Below are positions 1-9,119 of a DNA stretch of 33,421 nt, in pieces. The notes beneath the pieces were generated by a model. That model worked only from the letters and a program-made list of their open reading frames with translations. It did no database searches and was not told the origin of the DNA. The position numbers were made by a program, and so were the translations under genes. The first letter of the stretch is position 1; the number at the start of each line of letters is the position of its first letter. Where the stretch lies: contig JASHTS010000005.1 in the NCBI GenBank assembly GCA_030040425.1, positions 1-33,421 of the forward strand. The letters run 5' to 3'. This stretch comes from Acidobacteriaceae bacterium. Lineage in GTDB: Bacteria > Acidobacteriota > Terriglobia > Terriglobales > Acidobacteriaceae.

Positions 1-81
1 ATGGACAACAGCGCGCTCGAGCGTTCACGCGGACGTCTGGCTTTCCTGATTGCCATTGCGGGCGGGCAGTCTGGAATTTAG
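1..81 (+). other. Short open frame at window edge, possible 3' end of an upstream gene
   Basis: An open frame runs from the first base to a TAG at 79-81 and encodes 26 residues with a hydrophobic centre. It could be the C-terminus of a gene that starts outside the window, or chance. I do not recognise it. From 82 to 458 I see no convincing gene. Several frames stay open on the minus strand, but they run antisense into ilvD and look like shadows. A 13-residue ATG frame at 351-392 lacks runs of branched-chain amino acid codons, so it does not look like an attenuator leader for ilvD. Confidence 0.15.
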
Positions 82-458
82 GCGAATCGATTCCGCGCAG
101 CGGCCAATGCGGGCTTCGATCTCACAGCCCGGCGCAAAGCATGGCCTTGGGGGAACGTTTCCTCGCCCGGCGCCTCAGCGTAAGTCGCCGCCTTCGCTTT
201 TGTCAATCGGCCGCGCCTGCTCTTGGCCACGGTGCGGGCGAAGATTTGCTTCAGGCGAACCCATGAAGGCTTGACACGAGACGCGGCGCTTGAGCACGGG
301 ATCATCTTTCCGCAATCCAAGAAAATCTCGATGCCCTTGGCGGAGCGGGGATGGAGGCTTCGTGGAAGCGGAGCGTAAGACTGTACCATTGAATTGCAAC
401 GGCAGGCTTTTTCGGCCGCCACCCCAAAGGGCTGACTGAAGGAAAGGAACGGGACGGT

Positions 459-2150
459 GTGACCACTCCTACGCAGAAGAACCTGAACAAGTACAGCTCG
501 CACATCACGCAGGAAAAATCGCAGGGAGCTTCCCAGGCCATGCTCTATGCGACGGGCCTGAGGGAGCCCGAAATGCGGATGCCGCAGGTGGGAATTGCCA
601 GCGTCTGGTTCGAGGGCAATCCGTGCAACATGCATTTGCTGGCTCTCAGCGAAACGGTGAAGCAAGGTGTCCAGGCAGCGGGCATGGTGGGATTGCGCTT
701 CAATACCATCGGCGTGAGCGACGGCATCTCCATGGGAACCGACGGCATGAGCTTCTCGCTGCAGTCGCGCGACCTTATCGCCGATTCCATCGAGACGGTG
801 ATGGCGGCGCAGTGGTACGACGCCAACATTTCCATTCCCGGTTGCGACAAAAACATGCCGGGATGCGTGATGGCCATGGGGCGGCTGAATCGTCCCAGCC
901 TGATGATCTACGGCGGCACCATCCGGGCCGGGCATCTGAACGGAGAGAAGCTGGACGTGGTTTCAGCCTTTCAGAGCTACGGGCAGTTCCTTGCGCACTC
1001 GATCAGCGACGATCAGCGCCAGGCCATTGTGCGGAACGCGTGTCCGGGTGCGGGCGCGTGCGGCGGGATGTACACGGCCAATACCATGGCCTCAGCGATC
1101 GAGGCGCTGGGGATGGCGCTTCCCTACAGCTCCTCCACACCGGCAGAGGATCCGGGAAAGCTGGACGAATGCCAGCGTGCGGGAGCGGCCGTACGGCTGC
1201 TGCTGGAACGGGACATCAAGCCCCGGGACATCATGACGCGGCAGGCTTTCGAGAATGCCGTGGCGGTGGTGTGCGCGCTGGGCGGGTCGACGAACGCGGT
1301 GCTTCACCTGATCGCCATGGCGCGGTCAGTCGATGTGCCCCTCACCCTCGACGACTTCCAGGCGATCAGCAATCGCACGCCGCTTCTGGCCGACTTCAAG
1401 CCGAGCGGCTCTTATGTGATGGAAGATCTGCATGGAGTGGGCGGCCTTCCCGCGGTGTGCAAATTGCTTCTCGAAGCCGGACTGCTTCATGGGGATTGCC
1501 TGACCGTGACCGGCAAAACCATGGGCGAGAATCTCGCCGATGTGCCCGGGCTCAAAGCCGGCCAACTCATCGTGAGGCCGCTGTCGAATCCTCTCAAGCA
1601 GACCAGTCATCTTCAGATTCTTCGCGGAAACCTTGCTCCGGACGGCGCGGTTGCCAAGATCACCGGCAAGGAGGGTTTGCGCTTCTCCGGGCCGGCAAGA
1701 GTATTCGATTCGGAAGAGCTCATGTTAAGCGCCCTCGAAGCGGGCAGGATTCAGAAGGGCGATGTTGTTGTGATCCGCTACGAAGGACCGAAAGGCGGAC
1801 CGGGCATGCCCGAGATGTTGAAGCCGACCTCGGCTATCGTCGGCGCCGGCCTGGGGAAAGACGTTGCGCTGATCACCGACGGACGTTTTTCCGGCGGCTC
1901 GCACGGATTCATTGTTTGCCACGTGACGCCGGAGGCCCAGGTGGGCGGACCCATCGCTTTGCTCCAAGACGGAGACCCGATCGCCATTGACGCGGAGAAG
2001 AATCAGATTACCGTTCAGCTCCCGGAGGGCGAGCTGGCCCGCCGCAAAGAGCAGTGGACGATGCCGGCCTTCAAAGCGGCGCGGGGGACTTTGGCCAAGT
2101 ACATTCGCGCTGTGCAGAGCGCAAGCCTTGGCTGCGTGACGGATGAGTAA
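459..2150 (+). CDS. ilvD: Dihydroxy-acid dehydratase IlvD
   Basis: Dehydrates 2,3-dihydroxy-isovalerate and 2,3-dihydroxy-3-methylvalerate to the 2-oxo acids, the third step shared by valine and isoleucine synthesis, in the cytoplasm. The 563-residue product has the normal length of the IlvD/Edd family. The three iron-sulfur cluster cysteines are visible: C56 in GNPCNMH, C129 in the PGCDKNMPG motif, and C201 in [11 protein letters not shown]. The C-terminal half carries the conserved [10 protein letters not shown] signature. The start is a GTG at 459, with AAGGAA at 444-449 as a plausible ribosome-binding site. No other ilv gene follows; a tRNA on the opposite strand comes next, so ilvD seems to be transcribed alone here or with genes upstream of the window. 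Identification is secure; the exact start is fairly secure. Confidence 0.97.
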   Translation: MTTPTQKNLNKYSSHITQEKSQGASQAMLYATGLREPEMRMPQVGIASVWFEGNPCNMHLLALSETVKQGVQAAGMVGLRFNTIGVSDGISMGTDGMSFSLQSRDLIADSIETVMAAQWYDANISIPGCDKNMPGCVMAMGRLNRPSLMIYGGTIRAGHLNGEKLDVVSAFQSYGQFLAHSISDDQRQAIVRNACPGAGACGGMYTANTMASAIEALGMALPYSSSTPAEDPGKLDECQRAGAAVRLLLERDIKPRDIMTRQAFENAVAVVCALGGSTNAVLHLIAMARSVDVPLTLDDFQAISNRTPLLADFKPSGSYVMEDLHGVGGLPAVCKLLLEAGLLHGDCLTVTGKTMGENLADVPGLKAGQLIVRPLSNPLKQTSHLQILRGNLAPDGAVAKITGKEGLRFSGPARVFDSEELMLSALEAGRIQKGDVVVIRYEGPKGGPGMPEMLKPTSAIVGAGLGKDVALITDGRFSGGSHGFIVCHVTPEAQVGGPIALLQDGDPIAIDAEKNQITVQLPEGELARRKEQWTMPAFKAARGTLAKYIRAVQSASLGCVTDE

Positions 2151-2216
2151 TCCATGGTTCCCTGGTTTTTGAGGATGGGATGGGCGGGCCGCCGGAGCTT
2201 AAGCTTTTGAAAGGAT

Positions 2217-2293
2217 TGGTAGGCACGATTGGATTCGAACCAACGACCTCTTCCGTGTCAAGGAAGCGCTCTAACCAACTGAGCTACGCGCCT
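2217..2293 (-). tRNA. tRNA-Val (anticodon GAC), CCA encoded
   Basis: On the minus strand the 77 nt fold into a complete cloverleaf: a 7-bp acceptor stem (AGGCGCG with CGTGCCT, one G-U pair), D arm GCTC/GAGC, a 5-bp anticodon stem CTTCC/GGAAG with loop TTGACAC giving anticodon GAC, and a T arm GTTGG/CCAAT with loop TTCGAAT. The discriminator base is A and the CCA end is encoded. It decodes GUC/GUU valine codons. It stands alone between ilvD and queD. Confidence 0.96.
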
Positions 2294-2310
2294 GCGCGAC
2301 GACACACACA

Positions 2311-2319
2311 AGTTTAGCA
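2311..2319 (-). promoter_or_regulatory. Possible extended -10 promoter of tRNA-Val
   Basis: Reading the minus strand, TGC-TAAACT lies 18-26 nt before the 5' end of the mature tRNA, the arrangement of an extended -10 element. A weak TTCCGC lies 17 bp further upstream. Position and -10 quality are reasonable; the -35 is poor. Confidence 0.4.
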
Positions 2320-2463
2320 GGATCGGTGCGGGGGCGGAAGGCGGGCGCAGGATACGGTGCGATTCCCTCCGACAGCGAAGACGGCGGCGTGTCTCTCCCG
2401 AGGGCGCTCTCCACGCCGCGTGCGGGGCAGAAAGGGCGGCGCATTTATCCGGGGGAGCCGCTC

Positions 2464-2469
2464 TAGAAT
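2464..2469 (+). promoter_or_regulatory. Possible -10 element of queD
   Basis: TAGAAT occurs 46 nt before the queD start codon in an otherwise GC-rich gap. No convincing -35 is visible at 16-18 bp. The same hexamer precedes purM in this window, which gives slight support. Confidence 0.3.
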
Positions 2470-2515
2470 AAAGATTGCGGGATGCGTGCCCGCGGCGAGG
2501 TTCGAGCGTACGCCC

Positions 2516-2893
2516 ATGTATGAAGTCACCGTGGAGGCCGGTTTCTCCTCCGGCCATTACCTGCGCAATTATCGCGGCAAGTGCGAGAACCCGCACGGCC
2601 ACAATTACAAGGTGCGCGTCACCCTTGCCGGCGAGCAACTGGACGAGGCCGGGCTGCTGCTGGACTTCAGGCTGCTCAAGCAGGTGATGCGCCCGGTGAT
2701 CGAGCGCATCGATCACCAGATGCTCAACGACCTCGAGCCCTTCACCACCGTCAATCCCTCGGCCGAAAATATCGCCAAATTCTTCTTCGACGAGACCAGC
2801 CGCCAGCTTCACGGCATGACCAGGGGGCGCGTGCGCGTGAAAGACTGCACCGTTTGGGAGACCGACACCACCACGGCGACTTATTACGAGTAG
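2516..2893 (+). CDS. queD: 6-carboxytetrahydropterin synthase / PTPS-family protein QueD
   Basis: A member of the 6-pyruvoyl-tetrahydropterin synthase family. In bacteria these enzymes usually convert 7,8-dihydroneopterin triphosphate to 6-carboxy-tetrahydropterin for queuosine and other deazapurines. The product is 125 residues, the standard size. Zinc-ligand histidines are visible in SSGHYL near residue 14 and in the HGHNY motif near residues 28-30, with the catalytic cysteine just before in GKCENPHG. The C-terminal conserved Glu lies in VWETDTT. The frame is open upstream to 2357, but ATG 2516 begins exactly at the family N-terminus. No other queuosine gene is nearby, so a pterin role cannot be excluded. 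The gene ends 7 nt from the stop of the convergent downstream gene. Confidence 0.9.
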   Translation: MYEVTVEAGFSSGHYLRNYRGKCENPHGHNYKVRVTLAGEQLDEAGLLLDFRLLKQVMRPVIERIDHQMLNDLEPFTTVNPSAENIAKFFFDETSRQLHGMTRGRVRVKDCTVWETDTTTATYYE

Positions 2894-2900
2894 CCGCGCG

Positions 2901-3566
2901 TCAGTTCATCTGGTTCGATTTGGATTTGAGGTACTTGTCGAAGGGGATCTCGAAGTAGAAAAGCTCCTGGCCGTCGGCGTTGCGCAGCTCTTTCAGGTAG
3001 AGCTTGGCGCCGCGCAGGGGATGGTTGAGATCGGAGACATCGTAAAACAGGAACCCCGCGCGCGTGGTGTGCGGCTCGACCACCAGCGCCTGGAACTCAA
3101 AGGTGTCGAAGTCCTGCTCGATCTCCTGGTCGCTCGCTTTGGGACGAGTGTGGATTGCGGGAATGGGTCCCGGCATGGGAATGCGCGTGCCTTCGCGATC
3201 CTTGCGGGACATCAAGCGCTCTACGTCTTCCGGCTCCGCGGCCTGGATGCGGTCGCCGGCCTCGGTCTCGAACAGAATGCGCGCATCGCGCAGCGAAATC
3301 GGCCGACTTCCCTCATTGGTCACAATGAGCCGGATGGGCATGACCCCGTGGCTCAGATAATCTACGCGGAAGATCGACTCCTTTTCTTTGGTATCGTAAG
3401 GCTCGGCAGCGATGGCCACCTGTTCCTTGTCGTGTACTTCGACGGCTGCGTAGGTGGTGGCCGGCTGCACCTCGGGCGGAGCGTGATCGCTTGCCAGAAG
3501 CGGGAGCGCGAGGGCCAGGAGCAAGCCGGAAATTCGCCACGATCTCATCGGCTTCGACTGTATCAT
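2901..3566 (-). CDS. Secreted protein of unknown function
   Basis: I do not recognise the family. The product is about 221 residues, with a basic N-terminus (SKPMRSWR), a leucine/alanine-rich core (LLLALALPLLA) and a likely signal-peptidase site, so it is probably exported. The mature part contains a beta-rich segment of the type DYLSHGVMPIRLIVTNEG, followed by FYDVSDLNHPLRGAKLYL, which suggests an immunoglobulin-like or DUF-type beta-sandwich. Candidate starts are ATG 3566 and ATG 3548; neither has a strong ribosome-binding site, and a TTG exists at 3581. It is convergent with queD and divergent from waaA, with 39 nt between the two starts, so the promoters must be packed into or around that gap. 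Function is unknown; that it is a real gene is likely. Confidence 0.7.
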   Translation of the reverse strand: MIQSKPMRSWRISGLLLALALPLLASDHAPPEVQPATTYAAVEVHDKEQVAIAAEPYDTKEKESIFRVDYLSHGVMPIRLIVTNEGSRPISLRDARILFETEAGDRIQAAEPEDVERLMSRKDREGTRIPMPGPIPAIHTRPKASDQEIEQDFDTFEFQALVVEPHTTRAGFLFYDVSDLNHPLRGAKLYLKELRNADGQELFYFEIPFDKYLKSKSNQMN

Positions 3567-3605
3567 CGTAAGATTAGACAACCTGAAAACAATTTCGGTG
3601 ACCGG

Positions 3606-4913
3606 ATGATTCTTTTTTTCTACAATCTGGCGCTCCTCGCCGCCTTCGTGGTCACCGCTCCGTGGTGGCTGTTCCGCACGGCGTCAAGGCGGCGATACCG
3701 CGAGGGCCTGAAGGAGCGGCTGGGCGAGGTTCCCACACGGGTGGCGCGCATGCGCGAGGAAGGGGGATTGCCGGTCATCTGGCTGCACGCCGTCTCCGTA
3801 GGCGAGGTGTTGGCGGTGAGCCGGCTGGTCAGCGAACTCGACTTCACCTTCCGAGCTTATCGGCTCTTTATCTCCACCACTACAGCCACCGGCCAGGCGC
3901 TGGCGCGGGAGCGTTTCGGCGTGAGCCGCGTGTTCTATTGTCCGCTCGACCTGCCGTGGGCAGTCAGCTCCTATCTCGACGCCCTCGAGCCGCGCATGCT
4001 GATTCTGGTCGAATCCGAACTCTGGCCCAACCTGCTCAACAGCTGCTTTCGCCGCCGCATTCCGGTCACCGTGGTGAATGCGCGCATCTCCGACCGCTCC
4101 TGGCCGCGCTACCAGGCGATGAAGCTCTTGTGGAAGCCGCTCTTGAGCCAGTTGAGCGCGGTGCTGGCGCAGAGCGAGGTGGATGGCGAGCGCATGACCG
4201 CCCTGGGCTGCGCGCCGCAGCGCGTTCTGGTCTCAGGCAATCTGAAGTTCGACGTGCGCGCCGCCGAAGAATCCGACGCGACGCTGCTTTTGCGCAGGCT
4301 GGCCGTCAACCTTCGCCTGGTGGTGGCGGGCAGCACGCTGGAGGGGGAAGAGGCACTTCTGCTGGAAGCCTGGCCGCGTTTGCTCGAGGCCGATCCCAAC
4401 CTCGTCCTCATTCTCGCCCCGCGCCATCCGGAGCGCTTCAGCGTGGTCGCCCTGCGCGTGGCCCGCTCGTCGTTTCCCTGGGTTCGCCGCTCGGACTGGC
4501 CCTCCCGGCCCGAATTCGCCCTCGCACCGCTGCACCCGGGCGAGGTGGTTGTCCTGGACACGATCGGCGAACTGGCGTCAGTCTATTCGCTTGCCAGCCT
4601 CGCCTTCATCGGCGGCAGCCTGGTTCCCGCCGGGGGCCATAATCCGCTGGAGCCGGCGCAGTTCGGCGTGGCCGTGGTCATGGGCCCGCATTACGCCAAC
4701 TTCCGCGCCATCATCGACGATCTGCTCGTGCACAAGGCCATCCGCATCACCGCGGTTGAACAGCTGGCCGAAACTCTGGGCGATATGGTGCGCGACTCGG
4801 CTGAGGCCGAAGCCATGGGCACGCGAGCCCGCGAGGTTTTCGAGCGCGAGGCCGGCGCCACCGAGCGCACCCTGCGCGTGCTGCGCCCGCTGATTGAGGC
4901 GCGCAGGCGGTGA
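3606..4913 (+). CDS. waaA: 3-deoxy-D-manno-octulosonic acid (Kdo) transferase WaaA
   Basis: Transfers Kdo from CMP-Kdo to lipid A precursor at the cytoplasmic face of the inner membrane. The 435-residue product begins with a hydrophobic anchor (residues ~2-23) followed by the basic RTASRRRYREGLKERLG segment typical of the family. The catalytic glutamate is E67 in HAVSVGE. VESELWPNLL and the nucleotide-sugar motif FIGGSLVPAGGHNPLEPA are both present. ATG 3606 is chosen because it opens the membrane anchor; the frame extends upstream only as antisense of the neighbouring gene. The stop codon overlaps the GTG start of lpxK (GTGA), so the two are translationally coupled and form an operon for the inner core of lipopolysaccharide. 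Confidence 0.95.
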   Translation: MILFFYNLALLAAFVVTAPWWLFRTASRRRYREGLKERLGEVPTRVARMREEGGLPVIWLHAVSVGEVLAVSRLVSELDFTFRAYRLFISTTTATGQALARERFGVSRVFYCPLDLPWAVSSYLDALEPRMLILVESELWPNLLNSCFRRRIPVTVVNARISDRSWPRYQAMKLLWKPLLSQLSAVLAQSEVDGERMTALGCAPQRVLVSGNLKFDVRAAEESDATLLLRRLAVNLRLVVAGSTLEGEEALLLEAWPRLLEADPNLVLILAPRHPERFSVVALRVARSSFPWVRRSDWPSRPEFALAPLHPGEVVVLDTIGELASVYSLASLAFIGGSLVPAGGHNPLEPAQFGVAVVMGPHYANFRAIIDDLLVHKAIRITAVEQLAETLGDMVRDSAEAEAMGTRAREVFEREAGATERTLRVLRPLIEARRR

Positions 4914-6103
4914 CCCGCTCCGCGCGCCCGTGGCTCGCCCCGCTCGTACCGCTTTACCGGCTGGCCACGGCGGCGCGCGCGCTGAGTCTACGCACCGGCC
5001 TTAAACCTGTGCGCCGCCTCGGCTGGCCGGTGGTCAGCATCGGGAGCCTTTCGGCGGGAGGAGCCGGCAAAACGCCGCTCGTCATCGCTCTCGCACGCGC
5101 ACTTGCGCAAGGCAGCCCGTCCGCCGGCGCGAGTCGCGGGCCCTGCTGCATGAATGTCGACGTGCTCTCGCGCGGTTACGGCCGGCTGCGCGCTGTGCCC
5201 GCACGCGTCGATGCCAACGGAACCGCCGACGATTTTGGCGATGAGCCCCTTCTGATTGCACAAGCGACCGGCCTGGCGGTCTACGTCGCGGCGCAGCGCT
5301 ACAACGCCGGCCTGCTCGCCGAGCGCGAAGCAGAGTCCGGCGCCGTCCGTGATTCTGCGTCCGCGCCCGATCGCGAAGAGCCTCAGGCGCCTGCGGACTC
5401 GGATTTTATCGGCGTGCCCGATGGCCGCTCGCTGCCGCAAGGGGTCGTGGTAAGCCGCGCTGCCGGCGATCCGAAATGGGCGCGGCGGGAAGCGCAGAGG
5501 CGCGAGCCCCTCGCCGTTCACCTGCTCGACGACGGATTTCAACATCGCGAGCTTCATCGCGACGTGGACATCGTTCTACTGAGCCGCCACGACTGCGAAG
5601 ATCGACTACTGCCCTCGGGGAATCTGCGCGAACCGCTCAGCGCGCTGCGCCGCGCGTCCATCCTCGCGGTTCCCGCCGGGGAAGCCGGTCTCGCGAACGA
5701 GCTCCATTGGGAAGGCCCCGTCTGGCGCCTGCACCGCCGCATAGAGGTTCCACTGGTCGCGTCGCCGGTGGCCGCGTTCTGCGGCATTGCGCGCCCCGAG
5801 CAGTTTTTTTCGGGGCTCACCGCGGCCGGCGTCTCTCTGGCCGCGCGAATCGCTTTCCCCGATCACCACCGCTACACGCTGGCCGACGTCGCCCGGCTGC
5901 GCAACGCCGCGCAGAGCGCCGGAGCCGCCGCGTTCCTGACCACCGAAAAAGACCGCGTGCGGCTTGGGCCTTTCGCCAGGCAGCTCGCCGAGACGATTCC
6001 TCTCGATGCTGCGCGGCTGCACATAGAAATTGAAGAGGAAAGTGCGGCGCTTGAGATGCTTCTCGGTTTACTGCCGACCGCGGGCGGAAAGAGCGGGCCA
6101 TAA
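4910..6103 (+). CDS. lpxK: Tetraacyldisaccharide 4'-kinase LpxK with a hydrophilic insertion
   Basis: Phosphorylates the 4' position of the lipid A disaccharide precursor at the inner membrane. The product is 397 residues, longer than the usual ~330-350. The Walker A loop GSLSAGGAGKTP (residues 45-56) follows the family N-terminus, LSRGYGR lies at ~86-92, DDGFQHRELHRDVDI at ~207-221 and TTEKDRVRL near 343-351. Between the AQRYNAGLLAERE helix (~128-140) and LLDDGFQH (~205) there is an extra stretch of roughly 45 residues rich in Glu, Asp, Ala and Pro that the core family lacks. The start is GTG 4910, overlapping the waaA stop by 4 nt. It ends 4 nt from the convergent phosphoesterase gene. The family is certain; what the insertion does is unknown. 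Confidence 0.94.
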   Translation: MTRSARPWLAPLVPLYRLATAARALSLRTGLKPVRRLGWPVVSIGSLSAGGAGKTPLVIALARALAQGSPSAGASRGPCCMNVDVLSRGYGRLRAVPARVDANGTADDFGDEPLLIAQATGLAVYVAAQRYNAGLLAEREAESGAVRDSASAPDREEPQAPADSDFIGVPDGRSLPQGVVVSRAAGDPKWARREAQRREPLAVHLLDDGFQHRELHRDVDIVLLSRHDCEDRLLPSGNLREPLSALRRASILAVPAGEAGLANELHWEGPVWRLHRRIEVPLVASPVAAFCGIARPEQFFSGLTAAGVSLAARIAFPDHHRYTLADVARLRNAAQSAGAAAFLTTEKDRVRLGPFARQLAETIPLDAARLHIEIEEESAALEMLLGLLPTAGGKSGP

Positions 6104-6107
6104 ACGC

Positions 6108-6857
6108 TCAGGCGCCCCGAAGTTCTCCGCGGCTGAAAACTTCCAGCATCTCCTTTTCGCCTGGCGGATTGAGCACGAAGCGCGCGGCAAAGTTATCGCG
6201 GTCAGGATAATCGCTTGCGCGGATGCGGTCTGCGGCGTCAGCGAGATCGTAGGCCGTGTGGCGCAGTTCCACACCGGACGCGAGCAGCAGCCAGTATGCG
6301 CCCGGCTCGGCGAAGGGCATTCCCACGCTGCCCGCATTGACCACGCGGGTGCTGCCGATCCTGCGCTCGAACTGCATATGCGTGTGCCCGCAAACGACCA
6401 GGTCCGCGTTCACTCTCGCGAAGACCGGGCGGAGGCGCTTCTCGTCGGTGAGCCGCGTGAAGATCTCGTTCTCATCGCGAGGGGTTGCGTGGCAAAAAGT
6501 CACCTCGCCCAGCCCTTCGACATTCACTTCGATCGTTCTGGTCCACGCGGAAAGGAGCTCCCGGTGCGCTCGGATTTTTTGCGCTGTCCACTGGATGAGG
6601 GGGCGCTGCTGCTCGGGCATTCCCCGAGGAACTCGCCCGGCCATCTCCTCGAGAACAGCGATCTCGCAATTTCCATAGAGGCACTGCACGGGCACTTCGA
6701 TCCGGAGGAGGCGCTCGATTGTTTCACAGGGAAACGGCCCCGGAACCACATCGCCACCGACGATGATCCGGTCCACGCCGAGCGCGTCGATTTCGACAAG
6801 AACGCTCTCGAGGGCGGGAAGATTGCCGTGAATGTCGTAGAGCGCCGCGATTCTCAC
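6108..6857 (-). CDS. Calcineurin-like metallophosphoesterase (YfcE/ApaH-like)
   Basis: A two-metal phosphoesterase of 249 residues. Motifs in order are YDIHGN (D8, H10), GGDVVPG (D36), GNCE (N63), CHATP and CGHTHMQFE. The Cys in GNCE in place of the canonical GNHE/D histidine is typical of the YfcE/MJ0936-type branch, whose members hydrolyse small phosphodiesters or phosphoproteins. The opening DIHGNLPALE matches the COG0639-like group, often annotated as serine/threonine phosphatase or diadenosine tetraphosphatase. The substrate cannot be told from sequence. It has no signal peptide and is probably cytoplasmic. It lies 12 nt downstream of the PHP-domain gene on the same strand, so the two are probably cotranscribed. 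Confidence 0.88.
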   Translation of the reverse strand: MRIAALYDIHGNLPALESVLVEIDALGVDRIIVGGDVVPGPFPCETIERLLRIEVPVQCLYGNCEIAVLEEMAGRVPRGMPEQQRPLIQWTAQKIRAHRELLSAWTRTIEVNVEGLGEVTFCHATPRDENEIFTRLTDEKRLRPVFARVNADLVVCGHTHMQFERRIGSTRVVNAGSVGMPFAEPGAYWLLLASGVELRHTAYDLADAADRIRASDYPDRDNFAARFVLNPPGEKEMLEVFSRGELRGA

Positions 6858-6869
6858 GAGATTCTCTGC

Positions 6870-9119
6870 TCATTGCTTCGGTACGGCCGGCTGCAGCCAC
6901 GCTCCGTCGCCGGCCGAGTCCCACACGTCGAAGCGCACCCACTTTTTTCCCGTCGCGTCGAAGGGAATGCGGAAGCTCTTGGTTCCGAACGGCCCGGTAT
7001 CCGTGAGCCGGATGATTTTGCGGTCCACCTTCGTCCCATCGCTCCACACCAGCTCCGCAAACTCGAGCGGAAACGTGTATTCGATGGTCGCCGTGTAGAC
7101 GCTGTTCGCGCCCGCGCCCTCGATGCCCCACTTGTGAAACAGAATCTCTCCGGTGGTGCCGAAGAAATTGCCGGCGCGAATCCCGTCCACAATCGGCGAC
7201 CAGCTTTCGTTGTGCGCAGGGACCTTGTCGAGCTTCAAATAGTTGATCGCGAGCAGCGGGTAGGTCTCGTCGCTCGGGACTTTCATGTAGGTATCGCCCT
7301 CGGCAAGCATGAATTTCGGCTTCGGGGCCCAGTTGCTCATGTCGTCGTTTACGCCGAAGCAGCGCACCTCGCAGAGCCGCGCTTCAGACAAGTCCACCGG
7401 CAGCGACTCCCACGAGGCGCCGATGAACCGGTCGCTCAAAAAGAAATCCTCGTCTTTGTACAGATCCGGGTACATCGCCGAGCTCTTGGTGCGCGGGTGC
7501 GCGGTCCAGATGATTCCCTGCTCGCGATTGACGAAGTTCTCCACGTCCTCGATCGATCCCAGGTGGTATACGTGCCCATAGGTGGGATCGTCTTCTTCGA
7601 AGCTCTGGTCGGCAGGCCGAGGCACGGCGTGGGAAAAATACACCGGCCTGGGGAGCATCAGGTACCAGTGCCCGCCCAGAAAGCTGTTCACTTCTTCGGC
7701 AGGCATCACCAGGAAATCGCGGTCGCTCATCTTGCGCGCGCCCTCGAAGTAGAGCTTCTGCTCGTAAAACCGCTTCGGCCCGGGATCGCCGTAGTCGGAG
7801 TCGTCGTGAAAATCGGCGAGGTAGACAATGTTGATGCCCAGCCCGCGAAACACAGGAACCCAGGTGGGCATGAAGTCCGAGGTGCCGCGGTCGCGGATCA
7901 TCTCGTTGAAGTCGAGATGAAAGTGCCCGGTCAGGGTCTTGAAACCGGGCACCGGCTTGTACGCGTCATCGTGCGTGTAGGCGAGCACGTCCTCCTGCGT
8001 GGCGCGCGCGCTTTCGGGGCTCAGGTAGTAGTAGACGGCCATGCGCTGCACCGTTCCCGGCGGCGCATTGTAGAGCGCGTAGTTGTAAATCTGGCTGCGC
8101 GCCACGTGCACGCGCCGGTTCCAGACTGCGTCGGTCTGGCCCCACGGCGCATAGCCCCGCCCGTGTTCGGGCTGCATCACGCCCAGCGAGAAGCTCCGCT
8201 CGCCGTCCTTGCGGTAATACACATAGCCCAGGTTGACCTCGTTCTCGCGCGCAAAGAAAAACTTGTGCGGGGGCGGAAAAATCGCGAGCGCGCCTGCGCC
8301 CGCATCGAGGATCTCCAGGCGATTCCGGGCCTGCAGATCCACCGGCTGCGCATTCACATCCCCGCCGAATTCATACTTCTGCCACACTTGCGCGTCGTCG
8401 CGCCATTCAAGTTTTGCCGCGGGCTGGATCGGGAAGCCTTTGAGGCCCGCCTTGTAAAGGAACGCCACATTTTGTGCGTCGGTTTTCGCGCGCGCCTCCT
8501 GCCGCAGCAGGTTCGCGCCCTTATACACGGTGAACTGGAGATCGCCCGCAAAGATTCCCAGCGTGAGCCCGTTGAAAATCACGCTCACGCGGTCGCCGTC
8601 GCTTTCCACGCGGCACGTGCTCGCCGCGTAGCTCACGCTTGCGCGCTTCACCTCGTCAGCCGTGCGACCCGGGCCCACCAGGTGGTTGTCTTCGGTTCCC
8701 GGAATCTCCAACGGCGCATCCCAGAACACGTTCCACTTGTACTCGTTCTCCGCTTCCGGCGTGTCGTTGTGGTTCTTTTTGAGGATGTCGAGCTCCGTGG
8801 TCGAAATCCGCCTGCGCCCGGTGGTGACCTCGAAGTCCGGCGTCAACTCTTTGCCCAGCTCGATCCAGGCGCCGCCCGCCTTGCGCGCCGCCAGCTCCGC
8901 GATGACCGGCTGGCCGACCCCGCCTTTCATCCGCAGCGCAAACCGCGCCCGCAGCTCCTCGCCGCGCTCGCCCGGCCAAGTCAGCTCCACCCCGTCCGGA
9001 GCCGCAAGGATGCTCATGCCCGGCGCCGGCTTGGCGCCGCTCCGGTTGCACGGGAAACTCTGTGCGCCCGCAGCAGCGGCAACAAGCGCGAGCGCGAACG
9101 CAACGCACACCGATCTCAT
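6870..9119 (-). CDS. Secreted CehA/McbA-like PHP-domain metallohydrolase
   Basis: A 749-residue protein with a clear signal peptide (MRSVCVAFALALVAAAAGAQ). The first ~390 residues are beta-rich with no motif I can name. From ~398 a PHP-type metal site appears: GHFHLDF (H399, H401), LADFHDD (~436-439), PAEEVNS (E475), GGHWYLM (H484) and IIWTAHPRT (H541). The segment IRAGNFFGTTGE near 640 matches the phrase that closes the PHP domain in CehA-like proteins, and a beta-sandwich-like tail follows. CehA itself hydrolyses carbaryl; most relatives are uncharacterised exported hydrolases. I chose ATG 9119, which opens the signal peptide and follows a G-rich stretch; a TTG 33 nt upstream is less likely. 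It lies 12 nt from the phosphoesterase and 87 nt from the acyltransferase upstream. The PHP assignment is from motifs only. Confidence 0.75.
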   Translation of the reverse strand: MRSVCVAFALALVAAAAGAQSFPCNRSGAKPAPGMSILAAPDGVELTWPGERGEELRARFALRMKGGVGQPVIAELAARKAGGAWIELGKELTPDFEVTTGRRRISTTELDILKKNHNDTPEAENEYKWNVFWDAPLEIPGTEDNHLVGPGRTADEVKRASVSYAASTCRVESDGDRVSVIFNGLTLGIFAGDLQFTVYKGANLLRQEARAKTDAQNVAFLYKAGLKGFPIQPAAKLEWRDDAQVWQKYEFGGDVNAQPVDLQARNRLEILDAGAGALAIFPPPHKFFFARENEVNLGYVYYRKDGERSFSLGVMQPEHGRGYAPWGQTDAVWNRRVHVARSQIYNYALYNAPPGTVQRMAVYYYLSPESARATQEDVLAYTHDDAYKPVPGFKTLTGHFHLDFNEMIRDRGTSDFMPTWVPVFRGLGINIVYLADFHDDSDYGDPGPKRFYEQKLYFEGARKMSDRDFLVMPAEEVNSFLGGHWYLMLPRPVYFSHAVPRPADQSFEEDDPTYGHVYHLGSIEDVENFVNREQGIIWTAHPRTKSSAMYPDLYKDEDFFLSDRFIGASWESLPVDLSEARLCEVRCFGVNDDMSNWAPKPKFMLAEGDTYMKVPSDETYPLLAINYLKLDKVPAHNESWSPIVDGIRAGNFFGTTGEILFHKWGIEGAGANSVYTATIEYTFPLEFAELVWSDGTKVDRKIIRLTDTGPFGTKSFRIPFDATGKKWVRFDVWDSAGDGAWLQPAVPKQ

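Noticed and set aside
271..299. TTGACA at 271-276 as the -35 of ilvD
   Set aside because: The hexamer at 17 bp spacing is GCACGG, which is not a usable -10; 16 and 18 bp give nothing better.
351..392. A 13-codon leader peptide before ilvD as part of an attenuator
   Set aside because: It has no run of Ile, Val or Leu codons and no convincing terminator/antiterminator pair follows.
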